Positions 1-12,600 of a stretch of DNA of 64,000 nucleotides are shown in pieces. The DNA is from Xylona heveae TC161 (Eukaryota > Ascomycota > Xylonomycetes > Xylonales > Xylonaceae). The notes under the pieces were generated by a model, which did not search any database, had not been told where the DNA came from, and saw nothing but the letters and a program-made list of their open reading frames with translations. The stretch is from positions 375,983-439,982 of the forward strand of contig NW_017264204.1 in the NCBI RefSeq assembly GCF_001619985.1. Direction: 5' to 3'. The position numbers were made by a program, and so were the translations under genes. Each line of letters opens with the position of its first letter. The first letter of the stretch is position 1.

Positions 1-690
1 ATAATCGATGAGTTTGGCGGATCTTCAAGCCAGCAATCAATACTATACGCAATGTACGGACCTACTGAGGCCGCCATTCATTGCACCTTGGTACCTCGAA
101 TGTTATCAAGTAGCAAGGCTGGTACAATTGGCGTTCCGCTGGATACTGTATCTGCTCTTATTATACCACCACACCGTCCAGGGGCTTCCAGCCCGGACGA
201 TGTTCAGGCCTTGCCTCAAGGTTTCGTCGGTGAGCTTGCCGTTGGTGGAAATCAACTCGCAGACGGTTATCTCAATCGACCAAATAAGACAAAGGAAGCT
301 TTCATTGATACCAGGCATTACGGTCGGATCTACCGTACCGGGGACAAAGCAAGGTTGCTCGCAGATGGCTGCATTGAGTTCCTTGGAAGGATATCCTCCG
401 GCCAAATCAAGCTTAGGGGCCAAAGAGTGGAACTAGGGGAGATCGAAGAAGCCGCTACACAGACAATAGGTGTAAGGTTATCCGTTGCCTTAGTGATCCA
501 CGGAAAACTTGTGGTTTTCTGCGTCGCTGATGACAATCGAGTCACGTCGAATGATGTATTGAGTACTTGTCGAAGCTGGCTTCCAGCATTCATGGTGCCT
601 GCTGACATCGTCGTGACAAATGAAATTCCAAGGCTAGCATCAGGCAAGGTTGACAGGAAAGCGCTGGAACGCGACTACCAAGAGTCTCAG
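1..690 (+). other. NRPS adenylation domain A1, C-terminal part
   Basis: Begins just before core motif A5 (YGPTEAAIH, from about base 55), then A7 (YRTGD, about 334) and A8. A8 reads GRISSGQIKLRGQRVELGEIE; the usual GRxDxQVKIRG is altered at the second half of the first block, where SSG replaces the acidic/DQ region. A10 (GKVDRKAL) is near 640. The substrate pocket lies upstream of the window, so specificity cannot be read. Confidence 0.85.
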
Positions 691-3600
691 CCTTCGGGCA
701 CCCTTCCGGGTGATGAGGAGCTGGATGAGATCGAGCAAAAGATATTGGAAACCGTCCAAGGCATTTTAGGTTCCAGGATTTCGAAATCTGCAAGTCTTGT
801 CTCAGTTGGACTTGATTCGTTACTTGCAATAAAGTTGGCTTCACAACTTCGTCCTCTAGGATTTGACATCAGTGCTGTTGATCTATTAGCCCTCAATTCC
901 GTTGAGAGAATTCGCACCCGCTGCAGTCCATCTGAGAAAGATTTTGTGGTCGACAGTAAGCAAAAGAACGCTGAGCATATCTGGCAGGAGCGATGCGCTC
1001 AAACACGGCACGCCATCGAAGATGCTTTAGGCACAACAACTACGATCGCTGATATTGAAGGTACAATGCCTTGTACTCCTTTGCAGGTTGCCATGCTCTC
1101 TGAGACTGCAAGGAACCCCAAAGCATACTGCAATTGGATCGAGCTTCAAGTGCGTTCAGATGTTTCTATTCCACAGATCAAAGAAGCCTTTCAAGCTGTC
1201 GCGAAGAACAATACAATTTTAAGATCCGGATTTATCAGTGCTCCCACTAGTACGGGGCCTTATGTGCAAGTTATTTGGCGAGATCTTTCAGATACGCAAT
1301 TTCGACAGACTGAAAAGTTCAGCTATGGATTTAGCTTAGACGGGATGAACGCCTATCTGCGGCCTTTGCGCGTTCAAATTGGTTTCATTGATGGCGAATT
1401 GCGCATCCTAGCCCACATTCATCATGCTCTTTATGACGGCTGGTCCTGGGAGCACCTTTTGAACGACATAGGAGACCTGATTAAGGGGAAGCCCCTCGTC
1501 GAACGTCCGCAATTTCAAGAAGTCGTTAAATATAATATGAAGTTCATCGAGGGGCTCTCGTTTTCTGAAAGTAAAGCGTTTTGGCAAGCACGACTTGCTG
1601 ATATTACACCTTCGTTACTACCGAATCTCAGTGGCCGCGAGCCCGCACCTCCCAGCTTTGATATTCAGCACTGGAGAATGGAGACAAGCCCTGCCAAGCT
1701 GGCAAGCTTCTCTAGAAAGCTTGGGGTCGGCCTACAGACTTGTTTCCAAGGTGCCCTGGCTTATATCCTAAGCCGCTACATTGGGACATCGGAAGTCATA
1801 GTAGGCAACGTATTTTCTGGTCGTACCTTGCCTATCACTGGTGTTGAAGAAATCATGGGTCCGTGTATCTCTACCTTGCCGGTGCCAACTTCTGTACTTG
1901 CATCACAAACTATTGCGGAATACTTACAAAATCTCCACCACAAAAATCGGGAAATGCTCGAATTCTCAACATTCCCCCTTGGTGAGATCAAGAAATGCTC
2001 GAAAATGGAACCTGGTCAGCCACTTTTCGACGTATTATTCGTATGGCAACAAACGCTACAAAGCGAAGATGATTCCCGAATATTTCGCCAAATAAATTCT
2101 AGGGATTTTCTGGAGTTCAACCTTACTTTGGAAGTTGAGCCTTCCCCGGATCAAATCCGAGCAAAGGCAACTTTTAATGAGTCTATAATTCCTCAAGCCC
2201 ATGTTGAAATTCTTCTGCGGCAGCTAGATCAACTTGTTTCTGCTTTCATCGACCGATCGATCGAAAGGGTTTCCTGTTTGGACTCTTGCTTTGACCAGCA
2301 TGCGCTATCCATCCAGAGCATCAGCGATGATGTCCATGATCCGCCAAGCCCATCAACCCTTTTTGAGGCAACAGTGCAGCGAGCACCTGGAAATATTGCA
2401 ATCACAATCGCTAATTCTATCACTGGCATCGAAGTCGAATATCAATCCTTAACATACCTCGAGCTGGATCAGCGCGCAAACCAGCTTGCTCATTTCTTGT
2501 TAGCAAATTCAGTACAGCCGGACGATCTCGTCTGCATTTGTATGGAGAAATCGTTGGAATTATACACCTCAATATTAGCGGTGATCAAATCAGGTGCGGC
2601 ATATTTGCCGTTAACGCCCGAGACTCCAAGAGATAGATTCAAGCATATCCTGGAAACCGCGAAAGTAAAGCTCTGCCTCGCGAGATCTTCCTCGAGGACC
2701 ACGTTGGAAATTCCAGAATCCGTCGTTGGTATCAATGTTGACGAGACAGACTTCGGTGCTTTTTCTTCCAAAAACCCTGTGTCGCCGTGCAATGACTCGA
2801 ATATTGCGTATGCAGTTTTCACCTCCGGAAGTACAGGAACGCCTAAAGGTGTTCTGGTGACACGAAAAAATCTTTCAACCAACCTTGAGGTCTTGATGAC
2901 GGAGTACCCACACCCCTTGGGTTCACGATTATTACAAGCTTGCTCTCAAGCTTTTGATGGTACGTTGGATTCGTTGGGATTTGCCCTTTTAATGAAAATT
3001 ATTCATCTGACTTCATTCTTGCAGTTTCTGTTTTCGAGATCTTCTTTACATGGTCCACGGGCATGACCCTTTGCTCTGCTACCAACGATGTTTTATTCCG
3101 TGATATCGAACATGCAATCCGGAAAATGGGAATTACTCACCTGAGTCTAACGCCGACGGTGGCGGGGCTCATAGACCCACGTAACGTTCCCAATGTCAAA
3201 TTTCTCGTCTGCGCTGGTGAAAGCATGACTTCGAAAGTTTTCCGCAGCTGGGCTGGCAGAGGACTTTATCAAGCCTATGGGCCGAGCGAGACAACCAATG
3301 TTTGCACACTCAAGTCCAGGGTACTTCCGTCTGATGCCATTAATAATATCGGTCAAGCTTTGCGTAACACCTCCGCTCTCGTTATTCGAGGCGATAGTCC
3401 GAACATATCACCCGTTCCCAGAGGTAGTTTGGGTGAGTTTTGTTTCGGTGGGGACCAAGTTTGTCGAGGATACCTCAACATGCCTGCAATGAACTCTGAG
3501 AAGTTTTTCTCGCACCCGGAGCTCGGCAAACTATATCGAACCGGAGACTACGGGCGGATGCTGCATGATGGTTCTTTGGTGTTCGTAGGCCGAGCCGATG

Positions 3601-6600
3601 AGCAGGTCAAACTGCGGGGGCAGCGAATTGAGCTTGGGGAAATTAATAATTGTTTGCTTCAAGCCTCGTGTCTGGAGAATTGTATCACGATGCTCGTGGA
3701 ATCTCACACAACCCGCGCCGCGCAGCTAGTATCGTTCTGGATCCCATCAGGCAGCGCCAATTCTGAAACGAGAATCTTATCTGTTGACGAAGGCATAAAG
3801 GTCCACATCGGGGAGCTAAATGATCGTCTCAAATTGACCCTCCCTGCATATATGCAACCTGCATTTTTGATCCCAATTACACAAATCCCTCGGACCAGTC
3901 AAGGGAAGGTCGACACACGCCGGCTACAGTCCATCTTTGATGGTCTGGGAAACGAATATCTCGATTCGGCGTGTCAGCAGCAAGATGAGAGTGAGTCAGG
4001 AACTGCATGGTCAGATCTTGATCTGAAAATTCTAGAGGCAGTTTCGCAGGTTGTTGGTGTCTCTGCCTCAGCTATTCGGCGTCATACCTCATTATTCAGT
4101 CTTGGACTTGACTCTATCTCAGCTATTGCTCTTGTGGGACGCTTGAGAGAGTCCCTTTCCTGTCAGCTTGACGTCTCAGCTATTTTGAAAAAGCCCACAA
4201 TTGCCTCACTAGCCGGCGAAGTCATTAAGCTCCGCCAAGAAAGCAAAGAAGCTAAAACAGTCTCGACTGATCCTCAGATTTACTTTGATCGAAGCTTTTT
4301 GGACGATACTGTGAGTATATTCGAAGGAAATGGGAAGAGTGTTAGAAAAATACTTCCGTGCACTCCCCTGCAAGATGCAATGCTTTCGGCTGCCATTGCT
4401 CGCGGCAACAAGGCTTACTTTAACCATTCTGTCATTGAAATAAATGGTGACATGGAGAGGCTTAGAAAGGGCTGGGAGATGATGGTGAAGAGGCACGATA
4501 TCCTTCGGACTTGTTTTGTATCCAGCAATAGTCGGGTTTCTGCTTTTGCTCAAGTTATTTTGGATCAATGTGATACTCCTTGGAGGGTGATTGAGGCTTC
4601 ACCGGACTCGCTTGGAGTTGCAATTGACGCTCGCAAGGCTGAAATAACAACGTTCATGGACAAAAATGCGCCGCCATTTGCTTTATCTGTCTTCAGAACA
4701 TCTCAGGGGATACATTTGCTTCTATCGATGCATCATGCACTTTACGATGGTCGCGCTTTGTCATTGTTGTTTGAGGAAGTCGAGCATGCTTATCTCGGAC
4801 TGGAGTTGATGCCCACTGTTCCTTTCGAATCTTTCCTCGAATATTCGGCTGGAATGGAGAAAGATGAGGCTGATGCATTCTGGGAACGGCAACTGAAAGA
4901 TTTCACACCAACTTCTTTCCCTGATCTCACAGGTAAGTCTGCTCGGGAAAGGAGAACGCTTACTGGAAGCAGTGTCGCAAGAATGGTCTCAGCTTTGCCG
5001 CTTAGCAAGATACAGAACGAATGTAGACTGCTTTCAACAACTTTGCTTGCCGTGGGTCAGGCCGCCTGGGCCAAACTCTTGTCTGTTTATCTGGGAGAAG
5101 AGGATATCTGCTTCGGCAATATTGTAAGCGGCAGAACGATTCCCCTCGATGGCGTTGATCGCATTGTGGCGCCTTGTTTCAACACACTGCCAGTCAGGGT
5201 TGCAGTGACCCAAAGTCCAACAAATAGAGATCTGGCACAGAAATTGCATGCGATAAATACCTCTGCCCTCCAATACCAATTTACTCCGCTCAGACGCATT
5301 CAAGCCAAGCATGGCGAGAGCGGGACGCATCTTTTCGATACATTATTCCTGTTACAGCAACCCCAATCAGGTCTCGACCACAGCATATGGGCTTTAGAGG
5401 ACGACACTGGAGACATGGACGTATGTATCTTGCTCTTGAAGAATACATTCATGGGACCTTCTAACAATGTCTAGTTCCCTGTTGTCTGTGAGCTGATACC
5501 GAATACTGCGGAGAACACTCTTCAATTTTCATTATATTACTATCAGTAAGTTAAAAATATTGTGTCCCAGCATGACAAATTTCTTACTTTGCACAGTTCC
5601 ATTATGGATGACCAAGATGCATACCGGATCCTGCGTTCGTTAGACGTCTCACTTTCAACCTCTTTCGATCAACCTTCAACTGCTCCACTCGATTTTAGTA
5701 TGTTCTCCCATGACCTTCTTTCATCGAGCAACACGGACTTCAAAACTCTCAATCCATTAAACGGAGATGTCATAACAAAATCTTTTGAGAGGAATGTGGC
5801 GTTATCTCCGAATGAGCTTGCGCTAGATTTTCTGGGGGCGGATGGGCAACGGACAATCTGGACTTTCGACCAGTTGAATAGATACGCCAACCGCATTGCG
5901 AACACTTTAATCGCACGGGGTACGAGTTCAGAAGAGGCAACACCAATTTGTCTTCGGAAAAGTCCCCAGTTCTATGCGAGCGTGCTGGGTGTCCTAAAAG
6001 CTGGTGCTGCTTTCACACCGATTGATCCTCAAGCGCCAAGCGAGCGAAAAGCGTTCATTCTCCAGGAACTTGGTGCGCGAACCATACTTTCAAGCAGCGA
6101 AATTGACCTCTCGTGGTGCGACGTTTCCGTTGTTGACGTCGACATTGTCATGAGATCCGACGGCTGTGCTACAAATCCAAACATCCCATACAGCCCTTCG
6201 AGCCTGGCGTATAGACTCTACACCTCTGGTTCGACCGGACAGCCGAAAGCGGTCAGCGTAGAGCATAGAAACGCCATCCAAACAATTGAGAGCTCAAGAT
6301 CGGCTCTACCATGGGAAAGAGGCTTACGTTTTCTTCAGTTTGCGGCCATTACCTTCGATATGTGCTACTATGATTGCTTTTTGGCTTGGAATTTTGGGCT
6401 AGCATTGTGTGCAGCTCCCCAATCAACGCTGCTGAATGACCTTGCCTCTGTTATTAATCGTCTGAATGTTGACATGCTCGACTTGACACCCACTGTGGCC
6501 TCCACTTTAGCACGATCGGCTGTCCCGTCGGTAAAATGTCTTTACTGCATCGGTGAAGCTATGCCTCAGAAACTGGCCGACGAATGGGATGGCTTATGTT

Positions 6601-9600
6601 TGAATTCTTACGGTCCAACCGGTGGGTTTCATCTATTCATTGCTCACAGATTTTTTTACACTAAACTTCCGATAGAGGCTGCTATGTGCTGCACAGTATA
6701 TAGAGTTCAACCAGACATCAAATCCTCCGTTATCGGCATTCCTTTTCCAACTACGTCGTTCACGGTAATTTCTCGTATCAGCGGCTGTACCGTGCCAACG
6801 TACGGAATTGGAGAATTACTCATCGGAGGAGGCCAAGTAGCTCGCAACTACCATGCAAACAAAAAATTGACCAAGGCCCAGTTCATCATTGGTAAAGATG
6901 GACAAAGAAAATACAAAAGCGGGGATCTTGTGAGAATGCTCGGTAACGGGCTTTTTGAATTTATTGGGCGCGCCGATGATCAGGTCAAAATACGTGGGCA
7001 GAGGGTGGAGCTTGATGAGATCAATGCCGTAATTAAGGCTGGAGTTGATGGAATTAGGGACGTTTCGACGCAGGTATTGAAACAATCAACAAACACAAAG
7101 GAGCAACTAGTCAGTTTTCTTGCGACTGGCTCGTCTTTCGACATCGATAGGGCCCCTACAGTCAAGGATTGCGCTCGCAAAGCGGCATCTCGGAAGTTAC
7201 CAAGCTACATGGTACCTACTATCTTCGTTGTACTAGACAATATCCCTCTTTCCGCAGCAGGCAAGGTTAACAAGCGTGCACTGCTTGAAACTTTTCAAAA
7301 GGAACAAGAGAGCAGCCTTGATACCCAACAAGCATCCGATGCAAATGCTCCGGAATCCCATGACTGGTCTCCTGAAGAACAACAGGTCCGTTCCATCCTG
7401 TCCACGCTGTCAGGATTACAGAAGCAACAGATGAGACGGGATACAACCATCTATCAATTGGGCTTAGATAGCATCAGTGCTGTTCAGATTGCGTCTTCTC
7501 TTCGAGACCGTGGCTACCAGGCTAGTGTTGGCGACATTTTGAAGGTAAAACTCATTGCATATTGTCGAAGTACTAGAGATTAACTTGAGGCAGGGCCCGT
7601 CAATTGAGCAAATTTCCACCACATTGAGAGCTGACGCAAGCAAAGTTGACTTGCCGATTTTCAATTTTGAACGTTTCGAAAAGGAAAATGGCCAAAGTGT
7701 TCGCGCCACTCTAGGGAACCGTCAAGTTGAGCTAGAAGCGATACGGCCTTGCACGCCTATACAATCTGGAATGATTGCCCAGTTCATCCATTCTCAAGGA
7801 CATATGTACTTCAACCACCTTGTCTTGGAGTTTGATAGCAGCATCGACACCAACAGAGTCCTTGAGGCTTGGCAAGCGGCTGCGGTGAAATTTGAAATAC
7901 TTCGCACCGGTTTTGTCAAGACTTCTGACAGACAATATCCGTTTGCAATGGTGACCTACAAAGCAGCAGCCTTGCCGGTCCTGTGTGGTGATTTGGGAAC
8001 TTCCTCTTCTCCACTTGCCACCCTGCGAAGACAGAGACAGGATATCGGAAGACGAGTCCTTGATAATTTGCATCTGCCACCATGGCACTTGACCACGGTG
8101 CGCACACAAGAGGGGAAGCTTACGCTCCAACTTTCCGCGCATCATGCTTTATATGATGCACACTCTCTCAACATCATCCTCAACGACATTCAAAGTTACT
8201 ACCATACAGGCAATATGCGATCGACCCCTTCGTTGAACCCTGTTCTTGGTGCAATTTTAGCGGCAAATGAGGATGATACTGAGCAGGAAATCTTTTGGCG
8301 TGGAATGAGTAATCGTGTCGCCGTCAGCAAGTTTCCAAATTTGACGCCTTTGCGGGTCAGTGCAAACAGCAGTCCAGTTCTGACAAAGGTCTGTTCAGAG
8401 TTGCGCACCAAACTTGAGTATAAGTGCAGGACCTTGGGCATCACCCTTCAAGCGGCTGGGCAAGCTGCTTGGGCGCGGGTTCTGTCGGCTTATACTGGGG
8501 AATTTGTTGTGACCTTTGGATCAGGTAAATAATGTAAATCTCTGCTAATATTCATTTTGGCTAATCCATCCGCCAGTCTTTTCTGGAAGGACGTTGGGTA
8601 GGGATGCTGAACTGGCCGTATTTCCCTGCATATCTACGCTGCCCATCCCTGTACAGGCTACAGGAAGCAACCTTGACTTGCTGCGCCAAGTCATGGAGAC
8701 AAACGCCAGGTTGATACAGCATCAATTCACGCCCCTTCCAAAAATCCAGCATTGGACTGGCAATCCATCTCGAACTCTTTTTGATACTCTTTTTGTATAT
8801 CAGAAGATTAGTGAAAAGAGGCAAATAGCCGACTTTGGATCCGTTGTTGACGAACAGGCTTCAGTAGACGTATGTACTACTTTGTGTCGTGCGCTGTCCT
8901 TTGCTGACATTTCTCGAATAGTATGCCATCTCGATCGAAATGGAGCCTCTAGGTGCCGAAGATGTTGAGTTTCGGATCACATTCAAGGAAGATTTGATCC
9001 CCCCTAAGCAAGCCTCAATCTTGTTAGATCAGCTTCACGCAGTGCTTCTGGACACGCTCAATTCTCCTCACAACGACTGCAGCGATATGACAAATTTAAA
9101 CCCCGCCCTCCTATCTGTCGTTCCTCCAAAGCAACCAACTCTCTCCTCTGAGGTTGAATTACTCCATCAGTTTGTTGAGCTGCATGCTCTCAGGACGCCG
9201 GGCAAGGTAGCCTTCGAGTTCGCAACAGATCTCCATAGTGGGAATACGGTGAAAAGACAATGGACATACCAGCAGCTTGATGAAGAAGGAAATAGAGTAG
9301 CGCATCTGATACAAAAATATGGCGCTTCTCCTGGTGATCTTGTTGGCATTTGTTTTGACAAATGTCCGGAGGCTTCTTTCGCTATCCTCGGTATCATGAA
9401 AGCTGGCTGTGCTTATGTTGCTTTAGACCCGAGCGCGCCAATTGCACGAAAAGGCTTTATCATTAAGGATTCTCAGGCTAGACTTATAGTCACGACTACT
9501 GATCTGACGCATGAACTGAGGGAGAACGTGGAGGTTCCGGTACTGTCTCTTGATGGCGCAGAAAATGCCTCGGGAATGCCATCGAGACCGCCAACTTTGA

Positions 9601-12600
9601 GCAGGCAAATTTGCGCGTCTGATGCTTGCTATTGCCTTTACACATCTGGTATTCCAGCTCACTTCTCTACTTTATCACATTGCTAATTGGTCGTTAGGAA
9701 CAACTGGTACGCCCAAAGGCTGCGAGCTCACTCACGAAAATGCCGTCCAAGCTATGCTGGCTTTCCGCATCTTGTTCTACCCACATTGGGACGAGCAGTC
9801 GCGCTGGCTCCAATTTGCATCTTTCCATTTTGATGTTAGCGTTCTTGAGCAGTTCTGGAGTTGGAGTGTTGGTATTTGCGTGTGCTCGGCTCCCCGTGAA
9901 CTCATTTTCGAAGACATAGCTGGCGCTATCCGTGAACTCGAAGTGACGCATATTGACCTTACTCCTAGCTTAGCAAGGATATTGCATCCCGATGATGTTC
10001 CTTCATTATGCAGGGGCGTCTTCATCACTGGTGGTGAACAACTTAAACAAGAGATCCTAGATGCCTGGGGTCCTAAGCAAGTGATCTACAATGGGTATGG
10101 CCCTTTCTTTGCTTTCCTCTTTTTTTCTTGGTGTCAACGGGGCTGACAAATTGTAGATACGGCCCTACGGAGGCGACCATAGGAGTCACAATGTATCCAA
10201 GAGTGCCCGAAAATGGGAAACCTTCAAATATTGGAAAGCAGTTCGAAAACGTGGGCTCCTATGTGTTTCGACCCGGAAGTACAATGCCCGTGCTACGCGG
10301 TGCCGTGGGTGAGCTGTGCGTTTCCGGAAAGCTTGTTGGTCGAGGTTATCTGAATCGACCAGAGCTCACTCGCGATCGATTTCAATACCTCGAACAATTT
10401 TCTGAGAGAGTATATCGCACTGGAGACTTGGTGAGGACCTTACATGACGAAACTTTCGACTTTCTTGGGAGATCCGATGACCAAGTCAAGCTCCGTGGTC
10501 AACGTTTGGAGATAGGTGAGATCAACGACGTGATAAAAAGAGCGAGCGATAGTATCGAAGAAGTTGCCACACTCGTGGTTCGGCACCCGCAGCAGCAGAA
10601 GGAGCAGCTAGTATCATTTGTTGTTTCCAAGGATTGGAAAAGGACCAATAGCAAAGACCGCAATCCTTTGTTTGTTTCAGGGTTTAGCAAGGAAATGGGT
10701 TCCATTTTCAACGCTTGCAAAGCAAAACTACCCGGTTACATGATTCCGACTCACTTTCTTCCTTTGACCTCCATTCCTCTTTCCCCCAACAACAAAGCTG
10801 ATGCACGAAGGCTCAAAGATATCTATTGTGAGCTCTCTATTTCGGAGCTACAAAATCTCACTACCGCCGGCAGCGAGGATGAAGAGCAGCTCGTGGGTGA
10901 AGAAGAAATAATAGCTCAGATATTATTACAGAGGACCGGTCTTGAGGGCACAAAGGTTACAAAAGCATCCACAATATTTGAACTCGGTCTAGATTCGATC
11001 TCGGTTATCGAATTTGCTAATGAGTTGAAACGTGTCGGATTCGTAGGAGCTCATTCTATGCTCATACTACAGAGTACGTCACGAGATAATTCTGCTAACC
11101 AAAACTACAAAGGGCTAACACGTTATAGATCCTGCACTTGGTCAGCTTGTTAAAGCTTTGGCGTCAAAAGAAGGATCGGATACCACTTCCGATGAAGCTT
11201 CTCTCGTTTCCTCGCAAAGAATCAGGGCTTTTGCTCATAGGCATACATACACCGCCTGTGAGGCTCTCGGGCTCCCCCAGGATAGCGTTGAGAGTATTGC
11301 GCCATGTACTCCATTGCAGGAAGGAATGATCTACCGAGCGCTTGAAAGTGACAAGGGGCTCTATTTCGCTGCATTCCGCTATCATGTTAAAGAAAGCTTA
11401 AATTGGCCTGCCTTGAAGGAGGCTTGGACTCGAGTATTGGCCTACACGCAGATTCTACGCACAAAATTTGCCTTGACCGCGGATGGCTACGCCCAAGTAG
11501 CTCTAAAATCGATGGCCCTGCCTTGGCAAGAGGTATTCCTTCCCTCTTCCGAGGACATTGGTGCTGTTTCAAAGCAATATTATTCGGAATGGCACAGCAA
11601 CAGCCGCAGCCTGGAGGAGCGCCCGTTCGAGCTTGTGATTTTCCGGTCGGGCTCTCAGACTTGGATGTGCATCCATATTTTCCACGCGCTGTATGATGGT
11701 ATCAGTCTACCTATGATACTTGATAGAGTCCTGCAGGAATACAATGGAGAGGATGGCATTACTTACGGTCCTCCATTTCAACAAGTGCTGGCGCTTGGAC
11801 CGCTCAAGGAGCCAGCCAAAGCTAAAGACTTCTGGACAAGACATCTGAAACTTTGCAAGTATCAGGAGTTGCCGCCAATCATCTCTCAACCCTCTGCAAC
11901 CGACTCATTTGTCTCACGGGACTTTCTAGCTTCCAAGCAATTGGAAACGGTTAGAAGACGCTTGAATGTCACAGCACAATCCTTAATCCAAGCCTGCTGG
12001 GCCACTGTCCTTCAGCGAATATTTAATGCCAAAACCGTCACCTTCGGTCTCGTGGTTTCGGGACGATCAGCGGCTGAACAGCTTACCACTACAATAGGAC
12101 CCTTATTCAACACTATCCCGTTCGCCGTTACGTTGGAAGAATCCGAAAGTGGAGCTAGCCTCGTTCAGAAATGCCATAAGCTGAACATGGAAGCTTTGCA
12201 ATACCAGCATACCCCACTACGCAATATTGCCAAATGGTGCCAAAGAACGCCAGATCACCCTCTATTCAATACTTTGTTTGTTTTCCAAAAAGAAGTTGAT
12301 TCTCCGACTGTGCAGCCTGAGTTATTATGGACTCCACTTGAGGATGAGTCGCAAGCTGATGTAAGGCCTTCCCTATAATATCAATTCTCCATTCTTAGCT
12401 AACCTCTATTTATTAGTATCCAATTGCTTTGGAAGCCCATCAGAAAGCCGATGGGGTTCTCCGGCTCACACTTTCTGCGCAAAAGGAAATATCGAACAAT
12501 GACACATCGATACAACTTCTCATCGAATTGGATGCTGCCATAGCACGCCTCATCCATGACATGGATAGCACCGTTTCTCTTTCCCTTTCTAACGGCCATG

